Below are positions 7,689 to 16,359 of a stretch of 64,000 bases of DNA, one piece after another (position 1 is the first letter of the stretch; every line of letters starts with the position of its first letter). Origin of the DNA: Nocardiopsis suaedae. GTDB lineage: Bacteria > Actinomycetota > Actinomycetes > Streptosporangiales > Streptosporangiaceae. The DNA is taken from the NCBI RefSeq assembly GCF_027706745.1, contig NZ_JAQFWP010000001.1:236742-300741 (forward strand). Reading direction: 5' to 3'. The position numbers and the translations under genes are program-made. Under the pieces are notes generated by a model. That model made no database searches and was not told the origin of the DNA. It saw only the letters and a list, made by a program, of their open reading frames with translations.

Positions 7689-9560
7689 ATGCCCGCGACA
7701 TCCCCCAGACCGAGCACGGACACGCCGCCGCCCGGCCGCGCCCGCACCCGCCGCCCCGGCCGGGGCGGCGGGCTCCTCCTGGCGGCCGCCCTGCCGCTGG
7801 CCGTGCTGGGCGGCGCCACCGCCCCGCCCCCATCCGCCGAAGCGGCCCCCGCCCCGCCCCTGGCCGAGCTCTACGACAACCGCGGCATCTCCGACGACGC
7901 CGATCCCGGCGCCGCCGACCTCGACGGCCAGGGCCGCAGCCTGTCCGCGCAGGCGCTCCGCCGCGCCGGATGGGGCCCCGGGCAGGAGCTCACCCTGCAC
8001 GGCACCCGCCTGACCCTGCCCGACACCCGCCCTGGCGAGCCCGACAACGTCGTCGCCGACGGCCAGTCCGTCCCGCTGCGCGGCAAGGCCGAGGCCGTCA
8101 CCCTCCTCGCCGCCGCCACCGGGGGAGGCGCCGAAGGCGAGGGCCGCATCGTCTACGCCGACGGCACCCGCCACGACTACACCGCCACCGCCCCGGACTG
8201 GGAGACCGGCCCGCTCACCACCAAGGCCGTCGAACTCGACCACGCCAACACCGCAGACGGCACCGTCGGCGCCCCCGTCCGGCTGTACGCGGTGACCGTC
8301 CCGGTCGACCGCGACAGGCCGCTGGCCCGCATCGAGCTGCCCACGGTGTCCGGCGGCGCCCGCATGCACGTCTTCGACGTGGCGGCCCGCCCCGTCGAGA
8401 GGGGGTGGACCGGGACCTGGTCCGCCTCCACCTCCGGCTATGCCGCCGTCGGCCCCTGGGAGGACCAGACGCTGCGGCTGATCGTCCGCTCCAGCACCGG
8501 CGGCCCGGGCGCCCGGATCCGCCTGGACAACACCTTCGCCGCCCGGCCGGTCGACATCGGCGCGGTCTCGGTGGCCCTGCAGGGCGAGGGCGCCGCGGCC
8601 GACGGCGCGCCCGTCCCCGTCACCTTCGGCGGGGAGCGCTCGACGACCCTGCCCGCGGGCGGCCAGGCCTCCTCCGACCCGATCGCCTTCGACGTGCCCG
8701 CCGGAGCCCGCCTCGCGGTCAGCGTCCACCTGCCCGGCCGGGTCGAGGCCGCGCCCGTGCACACCGCCAACACCGGCGACAACTACGCCGCCGAGCCCGG
8801 CAGCGGGGACCTGACCGGGACCGCGTCGGGGGCGCCCTTCACCCGGCGGATCGACTCCTGGCCCTTCCTCACCGGCGTCGACGTGCCCGGGAACACCGGT
8901 TCGGTCGTGGCCCTGGGCGACTCCATCACCGACGGCGTCGGCACCACCCCCGGTACCGACCGCCGGTGGCCCGACGTGCTCTCCGACCGCCTCCGGGACC
9001 AGCGCGGGGTGCCCCGCTACGGGGTGCTCAACCAGGGCATCTCCGCCAACCGGGTGGTGACCGACCGCTACGGCGGCGACGGGGTCAGCAGCGACACCGG
9101 CGGCGTGGCCGCCGTCAACCGGCTGGACCGCGACGTGTTCGCGCAGACCGGTGCCCGTACCGTCATCGTCTTCCAGGGCGTCAACGACGTGCGGGCGGGG
9201 ACCGCCCCCGAGGAGCTGGCCGACGGGCTGGAGGAGGTCGCCGAGCGCGCCCGGTCCCACGGGCTGCGGGTGGTGGCCGCCACCATCGCCCCCTGCAAGG
9301 GGTGGAGCGACTGCACCGAGGAGGTCGACCGGGACCGGCGGCGGGTGAACGCCTTCATCCGCGAAGGCGCGGGGGAGGACGGGCCCTTCGACGCGGTCCT
9401 CGATTTCGACGCGGTGCTGCGCGACCCCGCGGACCCGGCGCGGCTGCTGCCCGAGTACGACTCCGGCGACCATCTGCACCCGGGCGACGCGGGCCTGCGC
9501 GCGGTGGCGGAGTCGATCGACCTGGCGGTCCTCGGCGGACGGGGTCCCGATCGAGCCTAG
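7689..9560 (+). CDS. secreted SGNH/GDSL-type hydrolase
   Basis: This is a secreted esterase-like protein of 623 residues. An Arg-rich N-terminus and a hydrophobic core (GGGLLLAAALPLAVLGG) ending in Ala-rich sequence form a signal peptide; an RTRRPG stretch makes Tat export possible but not proven. About 350 residues of beta-rich, Asp-rich sequence precede the catalytic part. The SGNH blocks are clear: GDSITDG (nucleophile Ser), NQGISANR, GVND, and DHLHPGDAG near the C-terminus (Asp/His). The family cleaves acyl or acetyl esters, often on polysaccharides or lipids; the substrate is unknown. GGAGAGGA precedes ATG 7689. The gene converges on the HTH regulator. Confidence 0.88.
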   Translation: MPATSPRPSTDTPPPGRARTRRPGRGGGLLLAAALPLAVLGGATAPPPSAEAAPAPPLAELYDNRGISDDADPGAADLDGQGRSLSAQALRRAGWGPGQELTLHGTRLTLPDTRPGEPDNVVADGQSVPLRGKAEAVTLLAAATGGGAEGEGRIVYADGTRHDYTATAPDWETGPLTTKAVELDHANTADGTVGAPVRLYAVTVPVDRDRPLARIELPTVSGGARMHVFDVAARPVERGWTGTWSASTSGYAAVGPWEDQTLRLIVRSSTGGPGARIRLDNTFAARPVDIGAVSVALQGEGAAADGAPVPVTFGGERSTTLPAGGQASSDPIAFDVPAGARLAVSVHLPGRVEAAPVHTANTGDNYAAEPGSGDLTGTASGAPFTRRIDSWPFLTGVDVPGNTGSVVALGDSITDGVGTTPGTDRRWPDVLSDRLRDQRGVPRYGVLNQGISANRVVTDRYGGDGVSSDTGGVAAVNRLDRDVFAQTGARTVIVFQGVNDVRAGTAPEELADGLEEVAERARSHGLRVVAATIAPCKGWSDCTEEVDRDRRRVNAFIREGAGEDGPFDAVLDFDAVLRDPADPARLLPEYDSGDHLHPGDAGLRAVAESIDLAVLGGRGPDRA

Positions 9561-9751
9561 CTCCCGGCCGGCAGAGGGCGGAGGACATCGGGACCGGATC
9601 CGGGCCGAGGACGCGTCGGCGTCCGCTGCGGGGCCCCTCCGGACAGAGCCCTGGGCCGGCGGCCTGCCCTTCGGCCGCCGGGTGAACCGCAGGCCGCCGA
9701 GGGCCCCACCACTCCAGCGGAGGCCGTCCGCGTCCGCCTGCCGATCATGAA

Positions 9752-9782
9752 GCGGCCCGCACCCCCCCGGGGTGCGGGCCGC
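9752..9782 (-). terminator. strong hairpin terminator
   Basis: A perfect 14-bp stem (GCGGCCCGCACCCC paired with GGGGTGCGGGCCGC) closes a 3-nt CCC loop. It lies 20 bp past the stop of the HTH regulator and could also serve the convergent SGNH esterase. No U-tract follows, which is usual in such GC-rich genomes. Confidence 0.7.
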
Positions 9783-9801
9783 CGGTGGGCCGTCAGGGCC
9801 T

Positions 9802-10707
9802 CTAGGTGAAGTCCTTCAGGATCGCGCCCAGGTAGCGGGCCGTCTCCGAGGCGGGGGAGGCGTCCACGCACAGGCGGTCCATGACCACCATGTACTTGTC
9901 GGTCTCCTCCGGCTTGTCGAAGTACACCGCGCTCGCCAGCTGCTCCAGGTACACCACGTCGGGCAGGTCGCCGCCGGTGAAGCGCAGGATCGAGAAGGGC
10001 CCACCCGCCGCCGCGTGCCCGCCCTTGGCGAACGGCACGATCTGCAGCGTCACGTTGGGCAGCGTGGACAGCTCGATCAGGTGCTCGATCTGCCGCCGCA
10101 TCGCCCCGGTCCCGCCGAGCGGGCGGCGCAGCGCGGCCTCGTCCACCACCGCCCAGAACTTGGGCGCGTCGGGTCCGGTCAGCCGCTGCTGGCGCTTCAT
10201 CCGCAGCGCCACGCGGCGGTCGACCTCCTCCTCGGACGCCTCGCCGTGGCCGAGCATCACCACCGCCCGCGCGTACTCCTCCGACTGCAGCAGCCCCGGT
10301 ACGAACTGCAGCTCGTAGGTGCGGATGATGGAGGCGGCCTCCTCCAGGCCGACGTAGACCTCGAACCAGCTCGGCAGCACGTCGCTGTACTTGTGCCACC
10401 AGCCGGGGGAGTTGGCCTGCCGGGCCAGGCCCAGCAGGCTCTCCCGCTCGTCGGGGTCGGTGACGCCGTAAAGGGTGAGCAGGTCCGCCACGTCGCGCTC
10501 CTTGAAGCTGACCTGGCCCAGCTCCAGCCGGCTGATCTTGGCGTGGGAGGCGCGGATCTCGTATCCGGCGTCCTCCCGGGAGATCCCCTGGAGAGTGCGC
10601 AGCCGCCGCAGCTGCGTGCCGAGGAGGATCCTCAGGACGGTGGGGCCGCCGTGCGGCCGTGCGAGGACGTTCGCGGCGGGTGACGCCTCTGATCGCGCTG
10701 CTTGCAT
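9802..10707 (-). CDS. Scr1-type helix-turn-helix regulator (DUF5753)
   Basis: This is an XRE-type DNA-binding regulator of 301 residues, of the actinobacterial group that pairs with DUF397 proteins. Residues about 28-85 form the HTH (LGTQLRRLRTLQGISREDAG, then ISRLELGQVSFKERDVADLL). The remaining ~200 residues match DUF5753, with the typical ANSPGWWHKYSDVLPSWFEV and YELQFVPGLLQSEEYARAV stretches. Family members act in development and antibiotic control in streptomycetes, including the BldB/WhiJ-like networks. GGAGGG lies 3 nt before the ATG. The next gene upstream on the same strand is the DUF397 protein, followed by a divergent ATP-binding protein; this trio is a recurrent actinobacterial module. 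Confidence 0.9.
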   Translation of the reverse strand: MQAARSEASPAANVLARPHGGPTVLRILLGTQLRRLRTLQGISREDAGYEIRASHAKISRLELGQVSFKERDVADLLTLYGVTDPDERESLLGLARQANSPGWWHKYSDVLPSWFEVYVGLEEAASIIRTYELQFVPGLLQSEEYARAVVMLGHGEASEEEVDRRVALRMKRQQRLTGPDAPKFWAVVDEAALRRPLGGTGAMRRQIEHLIELSTLPNVTLQIVPFAKGGHAAAGGPFSILRFTGGDLPDVVYLEQLASAVYFDKPEETDKYMVVMDRLCVDASPASETARYLGAILKDFT

Positions 10708-10897
10708 CTGCCCTCCGGGGGAGCGTGCGCGTGGAGTTGTGTGGTGGCCGGTCTCGCGCCGTGGAGCGAGCGTCTCGGCATGCGGACAGCGGACGCGGTC
10801 GTCTCCGGCGACAACGGTAACCGGGCGGACGCCGGTGTTCAACGCCGGTTCCCCGGTGTCGCTCCCGTGAAGGGTGCGCCGCGGCGGCGGGGGCGGG

Positions 10898-10931
10898 GGC
10901 GCCGCCCTCCCCGGCGGAGGAGGGCGGCGCC
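10898..10931 (-). terminator. hairpin downstream of DUF397 gene
   Basis: A 13-bp perfect stem (GGCGCCGCCCTCC with GGAGGGCGGCGCC) encloses an 8-nt loop. A second 10-bp hairpin (GGCGGCAGCG with CGCTGCCGCC) sits at 10940-10971. Together they separate the DUF397 gene from the HTH gene, suggesting the two are transcribed independently. Confidence 0.6.
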
Positions 10932-11014
10932 GGTCTCGGGGCGGCAGCGTGAGCGGGGCGACGCTGCCGCCGGGCGGCCGGGTCCGGGTCCGGGGACCGT
11001 GGGGCCGCCGTCCC

Positions 11015-11284
11015 TCAGCGCGGCGCGGTGCACCCGGCGTCGGCCGCCAGGTCGTCGAAGTCGCCGAGCTTGGCCCCCCGCACGAACGCGTCGATCTCGG
11101 CCGGCGTGTAGATCAGCGCGGGGCCGTCGGGGTGCCGGGAGTTGCGCACGGCGATGTCCCCGCCGGGCAGCCGGGCCAGTTCGACGCAGTTGCCGCTGGG
11201 GTTGCTCAGCGAGCTCTTGCGCCACACGGCGCCCGCGAGCCGGTCGGCCGGCGCGCCGTTGCGTGCCGGGACGGCCTGGGTCAT
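11015..11284 (-). CDS. DUF397 domain-containing protein
   Basis: This is an 89-residue cytosolic protein with the hallmark DUF397 core: VWRKSSLSNPSGNCVELARL, then IAVRNSRHPDGPALIYTPAEIDAFVRGAK shared out over residues 20-70. DUF397 proteins occur next to Scr1/WhiJ-type HTH regulators and are thought to antagonise or modulate them by direct contact. Here the partner lies just downstream on the same strand. A GGAGG-type site precedes the ATG. About 60 bp upstream is the first copy of an operator-like repeat that recurs before the neighbouring ATP-binding protein. Confidence 0.9.
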   Translation of the reverse strand: MTQAVPARNGAPADRLAGAVWRKSSLSNPSGNCVELARLPGGDIAVRNSRHPDGPALIYTPAEIDAFVRGAKLGDFDDLAADAGCTAPR

Positions 11285-11342
11285 ACGTGCCTCCTTCGGG
11301 TGGGTGCGGCGGCCGGGGGACCGGCGGTGCCGGGATCAGGGT

Positions 11343-11376
11343 ATGCACGTGCATCCGTGTTTGCATCCGTGCTTAC
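11343..11376. promoter_or_regulatory. operator-like repeat, copy 1 (upstream of DUF397 gene)
   Basis: This segment starts with the 12-bp palindrome ATGCACGTGCAT (11343-11354). It is followed by two tandem GCATCCGTG units, the second continuing as GCATCCGTGCTTAC. The same TGCACGTGCATCCGTG and TGCATCCGTGCTTAC strings recur at 11735-11755. The position about 60 bp upstream of the DUF397 start suggests a binding site for a regulator, most simply the adjacent HTH protein. Confidence 0.5.
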
Positions 11377-11734
11377 GTCGTCCCACCATAATCTTCGCTT
11401 CAACGGAGAAATGCACCGGAGGGCAATAAGTCGGACAGTAACCGGGGAGCCGCCGTCGGTGTCCCGGCCGTGGTCACGGCCGGACGGCGGCCCGCGGCGG
11501 GCGTCCGGATCCGGTCGGCCGGATGCGGCCCGCGCCGTGGTGGGCCCCTCCGCGGGCCCGGCCCGGCCCCACCGGAGAACGTGCAGGTCGTTGCGGGTGA
11601 GGGCAAAGTGGATGCGGGGGCCCAGGTGGGCCTCCCGGGCCGTTCGGCCCGCTTTCGGTACGTTTCGATAACAAAGCGACCGGGGGGCGACAACCGCCAC
11701 ACGCCTCATTAGACTGCTGGGGTGACTGCGGTCG

Positions 11735-11755
11735 TGCACGTGCATCCGTGCTTAC
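11735..11755. promoter_or_regulatory. operator-like repeat, copy 2 (upstream of ATP-binding gene)
   Basis: The first 16 bases, TGCACGTGCATCCGTG, are identical to copy 1 at 11344-11359. The last 15, TGCATCCGTGCTTAC, are identical to 11362-11376. This copy lies about 85 bp before the ATP-binding protein start and lacks the extra tandem unit. Two identical sites flanking a divergent region argue for joint control of both genes. Confidence 0.5.
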
Positions 11756-11838
11756 AGGTGTAATCCACGCCAGGAGCGCCGACGGCCTCGGTCGGACGAG
11801 CCGAAAACCCAGCAGCAGCCAGCAGTGCAAGGGACGAC

Positions 11839-12387
11839 ATGACCACGCACCCCGCTTACTCAGGCTCCGGAGACCTGTTCTCGGCGGCGTTCGGCGATCG
11901 GCTGCAGCCGACCGGCGGCCCCGCCTCCTGCTGGAGGGGCCTGTCCCCCGCCCCCCTGCCCGTCGGCGACCGCATGGTCCGCGGCGCCACAGCGGTCCAG
12001 GGACTGGGGTTCCACGCCGCCTCGGTCAAGCAGGCCCGCGACTTCACCACCGGCGTCCTGGACACCTGGGGACTGGCCCGGCTGCGCTCCGACGCGCTGC
12101 TGGTGGTCTCGGAGATGGTGACCAACGCCTGCCGCCACGCCGCCCCCACGGTGGGACCGCCCGGCGACTGGTCCATCCAGTTCGGCCTGGTCCGCCGCGG
12201 CGCCCGGCTGGAATGCCTCGTCTTCGACCCCAGCAGGGCCGTCCCCGTCCGGGTCGACCCCGACCGGTGCGCCGAAGGCGGCAGAGGCCTCCACCTCATC
12301 GACTCCTTCAGCTCCGAATGGGGCTGGGACCTCCTCGACGGCCAGGGCAAGGTCGTCTGGGCCGCCTTCGACGCCAACGCGAACTGA
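11839..12387 (+). CDS. anti-sigma-factor-like ATP-binding protein (HATPase_c_2)
   Basis: This 182-residue protein carries a GHKL ATPase domain of the RsbW/SpoIIAB type. The N-box reads SEMVTNACRHA near residue 95 and the G-box reads GGRGLHLIDSF near 150, followed by a closing WGWDLLDGQGKVVWA strand. The first ~50 residues have no recognised domain. Such proteins act as switch kinases or anti-sigma factors in the cytosol. In actinomycetes they commonly neighbour Scr1-type HTH and DUF397 genes, as here. The gene is divergent from DUF397 and shares the repeated operator-like sequence. No sigma factor or anti-anti-sigma gene is adjacent. Confidence 0.87.
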   Translation: MTTHPAYSGSGDLFSAAFGDRLQPTGGPASCWRGLSPAPLPVGDRMVRGATAVQGLGFHAASVKQARDFTTGVLDTWGLARLRSDALLVVSEMVTNACRHAAPTVGPPGDWSIQFGLVRRGARLECLVFDPSRAVPVRVDPDRCAEGGRGLHLIDSFSSEWGWDLLDGQGKVVWAAFDANAN

Positions 12388-12701
12388 CCGCCCGCACCGT
12401 CACCGGACCCCGCACCGTCCGCGACCCCCCGACCCCGCACCGGACCCGCGGCAGGCTCCCCCCACAGGCCCCGCGGCCCCCCACACCTCGCCCCCCGCAC
12501 CCGAAGCCGACCCCGCTCCCTCCCTCCGCCCGGCCGGGCCCACCGCCGCGGATGAAGAACCTCTCATCCCCCCTTCATTCCCGCGTGCGCACGAACGCGC
12601 GATGATCGAGCCATGACCCCGCTGATCTCGACGGCGCGAACAGTGCGAACAGCGCGAACGGACGGTCCCCGCCGTCGGCGCACGGCCCCGGGGGGGCGCC
12701 C
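12388..12701. other. intergenic C-rich stretch upstream of response regulator
   Basis: No gene is visible in this 314-bp gap. The first 150 bp are strongly C-rich on the plus strand. The last 100 bp contain the triple direct repeat at 12636-12662, described separately. Confidence 0.6.
12636..12662 (+). promoter_or_regulatory. three tandem 9-bp repeats, possible response-regulator site
   Basis: Three contiguous 9-mers read GCGAACAGT, GCGAACAGC and GCGAACGGA, ending 39 bp before the response-regulator start. OmpR/PhoB-type regulators bind direct repeats of about 10-11 bp, so autoregulation is plausible. The spacing here is slightly short and the assignment is inferred. Confidence 0.4.
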
Positions 12702-13361
<660 letters not shown>

Positions 13362-13423
13362 CCGCCCGCGGGCACGGGTAGGACTCCTGCGGGGCCGGTG
13401 GACCCCGCGGAAGGAGGCGGCCG

Positions 13424-14611
13424 ATGCCGGAGCCCGCAGCCGGAGTCCTCGGCACCCCCGGGGAGCGGCGCGCGCCCGTGGTCCCCGCCGGGGTCGCCGC
13501 CCTGCGCGAGCAGGGGCTGGCCGTCCTGGTCGAGCACGGCGCCGGGGCCGGTGCCCGGTACGCCGACGAGGAGTACGCCGCGCACGGCGCCCGCCCCGCC
13601 TCCCGGGACGCGGTGCTCGCCGCGGACCTGGTGCTGTGCGTGACCCGCCCGCCCGCCGCCGACCTGGCCCGTCTGGGCCCCGGCCAGACCCTCATGGGCC
13701 TGCTCCGTCCCGATGAGGACCCGGAACCGCTGCGGGCGGCGGCCGCCGCCGGAGCCACCCTGGTGGCCCTGGAAGGGGTGCCGCGCACCCTCAGCCGCGC
13801 CCAGACCATGGACGCCCTCTCCTCCCAGGCGAGCGTCGCCGGGTACAAGGCCGTCATCGAGGCGGCCCGCGCCTACGACGGGTACCTGCCGCTGCTCATG
13901 ACCGCCGCCGGGGTGGCCCGCCCGGCCCGCGTGCTGGTGCTCGGCGCCGGGGTCGCCGGGCTCCAGGCCATCGCCACCGCCCACCGCCTCGGCGCCGTCG
14001 TCACCGGCTACGACGTGCGCCCCGAGGCGCGCGAGGAGATCGCCTCGGTCGGCGCCTCGGTGCTGGAGGCCGACGGTCTGGACGCCGGGGGCGAAGGCGG
14101 CTACGCGCGCGCACTCACCGGGGACGAGCGCGCCGCCCAGCGCGCGGCGCTGGCCGGGGCCGCCGCCGGGTTCGACATCGTCATCTGCGCCGCACTGGTC
14201 CCGTCGGGTCCGCCGCCCCTGCTGCTCACCGCCGAGGCCGTGGACCGGATGCGCCCCGGCGCGGTCGTGGTCGACCTGGCCTGCGGGGCCCGTGGCGGGA
14301 ACGCCGAACCCGCCGTCCCCGGGACCGAGATCCGCACGCCCGGCGGGGTGGCCGTGATCGGCGCCGGCGGCCTGGCCGCCACCGTGCCGCGCGCCGCCTC
14401 CGAGGCCTACTCGCGCAACATCACCGCACTGGCGGCGCACCTGCTCGACGGCGGGCGCGTCGCGGTCGACCTGGACGACGAGATCCAGGCGGGCGTCGTC
14501 GCCGCGCACGGCGGCCGGGGGCGGCACCCGGCCCTGTCCGGTCCCGGCGCGCCCTCCGCCCACGGCGCGGCCACCGCCGCCGGCCCCGGGGAGGACCATG
14601 GAAGCCCTTGA
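13424..14611 (+). CDS. pntAA: NAD(P) transhydrogenase alpha subunit, NAD(H)-binding part
   Basis: This is domain I of the proton-translocating transhydrogenase, a 395-residue peripheral protein that exchanges hydride between NAD(H) and NADP(H). The RQD loop is intact (SRAQTMDALSSQASVAGYKAV near 126-146). The NAD-binding Rossmann motif reads LGAGVAGLQA and is followed by TGYDVRP. The C-terminus has a Gly/Pro/Ala-rich linker, as expected when the alpha subunit is split in two. GGAGG precedes the ATG. The gene overlaps pntAB by 14 bp, showing translational coupling. The N-terminus is slightly diverged (TPGERRAPVVPAGV in place of the common ERRVAATP). Confidence 0.9.
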   Translation: MPEPAAGVLGTPGERRAPVVPAGVAALREQGLAVLVEHGAGAGARYADEEYAAHGARPASRDAVLAADLVLCVTRPPAADLARLGPGQTLMGLLRPDEDPEPLRAAAAAGATLVALEGVPRTLSRAQTMDALSSQASVAGYKAVIEAARAYDGYLPLLMTAAGVARPARVLVLGAGVAGLQAIATAHRLGAVVTGYDVRPEAREEIASVGASVLEADGLDAGGEGGYARALTGDERAAQRAALAGAAAGFDIVICAALVPSGPPPLLLTAEAVDRMRPGAVVVDLACGARGGNAEPAVPGTEIRTPGGVAVIGAGGLAATVPRAASEAYSRNITALAAHLLDGGRVAVDLDDEIQAGVVAAHGGRGRHPALSGPGAPSAHGAATAAGPGEDHGSP

Positions 14612-14957
14612 CGACCTGACCGTGTTCGTCCTGAGCCTGCTGGTGGGCTTCGAGGTCATCAGCAGGGTCCCCGCCACCCTGCACACCCCGCTGATGTCGG
14701 CGGCCAACGCCGTGCACGGCGTGGTCCTGGTCGGCGCGGTGCTGATCGGCGCGAGCGCCCACACCCCCGCCGGGTACGCGCTCGCGTTCCTGGCGTGCGT
14801 GTTCGCCGCGGCCAACGTCGTGGGCGGCTACGCCGTCACCGACCGGATGCTGCACATGTTCCGCCCGCCCGCCGAACGCGCCGGACGCGCAGGCGCGCCC
14901 GGGACGCCCGGGGACGCCGACGGGCCGGGGGACGGCGGCACGGGGGCGGCCCGGTGA
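14598..14957 (+). CDS. pntAB: NAD(P) transhydrogenase alpha subunit, membrane part
   Basis: This is the small membrane subunit of the split alpha chain, 119 residues. Three hydrophobic segments cover about residues 6-24, 37-52 and 58-80, with the typical sequence TPLMSAANAVHGVVLVGAVL between the first two and a VVGGYAVTDRML end. A soluble Gly/Pro-rich tail of about 35 residues follows, longer than usual. Its start lies inside the end of pntAA and its TGA overlaps the GTG of pntB, so the three subunits are made from one tightly coupled operon. It forms part of the proton channel. Confidence 0.9.
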   Translation: MEALDDLTVFVLSLLVGFEVISRVPATLHTPLMSAANAVHGVVLVGAVLIGASAHTPAGYALAFLACVFAAANVVGGYAVTDRMLHMFRPPAERAGRAGAPGTPGDADGPGDGGTGAAR

Positions 14958-16348
14958 CCGCCCTGGAGGCCGCGGTCGGCGCGGTCTACCTCGGCGCGGC
15001 CGCCTGCTTCGTCCTCGGCCTGCACCTGATGAACGCCCCGCCCACCGCGCGGCGCGGCAACGCGCTGTCCGCCGGGGGCATGGCCGCCGCCCTGCTGGCC
15101 ACCCTCGTGCTCGTGGCCGCCCGGGGCGCCGCCCCCGCCGCCTGGGCGGTGATCGCGGCGGGCACCGCGATCGGCGCCGGGGCCGGGCTGTTCGCCGCGC
15201 TGCGGGTGCGCATGACCGCCATGCCCCAGCTCGTCAGCCTGTTCAACGCCGTCGGCGGCGGGGCGGCGGCGCTCATCGGCGGCTACGAGTTCGGGGCCCG
15301 CCCCGACCCCGGCACCGCGGTCGCCGCCGTCATCGCGGTGGACGTGGTGATCGGCACGGCCGCCTTCTCCGGCTCCCTGGTGGCGGCGGGCAAGCTCGAC
15401 GGCCGCCTGCCCGGCCGCCCGGTCCTGCTGCCCGCCCGCGCCGTGCTCACCGCCCTGCTCGCCCTGACCGCGGCCGTCGGCGCGGTGCTGGTGGCCGCCG
15501 GGACCGGCGGCGCGGTCCCGCTGGCCGTGGCCGCCGCGGCCGCCCTGCTGCTGGGGGTGGCCGGGGTGCTGGCCATCGGCGGCGCCGACATGCCGGTCGT
15601 GGTGTCGCTGCTGAACGCCTGCACCGGCCTGGCCGTCGCGATGGCCGGGTTCGCCCTGGACAACTCCATGATGGTGATCGCGGGGGCGCTGGTGGGCGCC
15701 TCCGGCGCCATCCTCACCAAGCTCATGGCCGACGCGATGAACCGCCCGCTGAGCGCGGTGGTCGCCGGGGGCTTCGGCACCGGCGACGGCGGCCCGGCGG
15801 CCGGCGGGGGAGGGGACGTGCAGCGGATCGGCGCCGACGACGCGGCGATCCGCCTGGCCTACGCCGCCCGGGTGGTGATGGTGCCCGGGTACGGGCTGGC
15901 CGCCGCCCAGGCCCAGCACGAGCTGCGCGAACTGGCCGACCTGCTGGCCGAGCGCGGGGTGCGGGTCGACTACGCGGTCCACCCGGTGGCCGGGCGCATG
16001 CCGGGCCACATGAACGTCCTGCTCGCCGAGGCCAAGGTGCCCTATGAGCGGATGAAGGAGATGGAGCAGGCCAACCCCGACTTCCCGCGCACCGACGTGG
16101 CGCTGGTGGTGGGCGCCAACGACGTGACCAACCCGGCGGCCCGCCGCCCGGGGACGGCGATCTCGGGGATGCCCATCCTGGACGTGGACAAGGCCGAGAC
16201 CGTCATCGTCATCAAGCGCTCGCTGGGCCACGGCTACGCCGGGATCGACAACGAGCTGTACACCGCGCCCGGGACCCGGATGCTGCTGGGCGACGCCAAG
16301 GAGGCGCTGGCGTCCCTGACGGGGGCCGTGAAGGCGCTCGTGGGGTAG
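14954..16348 (+). CDS. pntB: NAD(P) transhydrogenase beta subunit
   Basis: This 464-residue integral membrane subunit carries the NADP(H)-binding domain III. Residues 1-270 form about eight to nine transmembrane helices, with conserved MTAMPQLVSLFNAVGGGAA near 90 and DMPVVVSLLNACTGLAVA near 220. The C-terminal soluble domain holds VVMVPGYGLAAAQAQH (the NADP fold), FAVHP-like DYAVHPVAGRMPGHMNVLLAEA, VVGANDVTNPAA, and the IKRSLGHGYAGIDNELY segment, all diagnostic. It starts at GTG 14954 with a 4-bp overlap. The enzyme would use proton motive force to make NADPH. Confidence 0.93.
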   Translation: MTALEAAVGAVYLGAAACFVLGLHLMNAPPTARRGNALSAGGMAAALLATLVLVAARGAAPAAWAVIAAGTAIGAGAGLFAALRVRMTAMPQLVSLFNAVGGGAAALIGGYEFGARPDPGTAVAAVIAVDVVIGTAAFSGSLVAAGKLDGRLPGRPVLLPARAVLTALLALTAAVGAVLVAAGTGGAVPLAVAAAAALLLGVAGVLAIGGADMPVVVSLLNACTGLAVAMAGFALDNSMMVIAGALVGASGAILTKLMADAMNRPLSAVVAGGFGTGDGGPAAGGGGDVQRIGADDAAIRLAYAARVVMVPGYGLAAAQAQHELRELADLLAERGVRVDYAVHPVAGRMPGHMNVLLAEAKVPYERMKEMEQANPDFPRTDVALVVGANDVTNPAARRPGTAISGMPILDVDKAETVIVIKRSLGHGYAGIDNELYTAPGTRMLLGDAKEALASLTGAVKALVG

Positions 16349-16359
16349 CGCGCGGGCGC

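Larger units (their letters stand above)
11285..11838. other. divergent intergenic region with two copies of an operator-like repeat
   Basis: This 554-bp region separates the divergent DUF397 and ATP-binding genes. It is AT-richer at 11380-11440 and 11655-11720, as promoters in such genomes often are. The two copies of TGCACGTGCATCCGTG are described separately. Long open frames here have random composition and I do not call genes. Confidence 0.6.

Noticed and set aside
7383..9479. A ~700-codon open frame antisense to the SGNH esterase
   Set aside because: It has no start context or motif and is rich in Gly, Val and Arg. It mirrors the GC-rich codons of the real gene, which has all SGNH blocks.
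11281..11745. Minus-strand 150-codon frame between DUF397 and the ATPase gene
   Set aside because: It reads through both operator-like repeats and has Arg/Pro-rich random composition and no ribosome-binding site.
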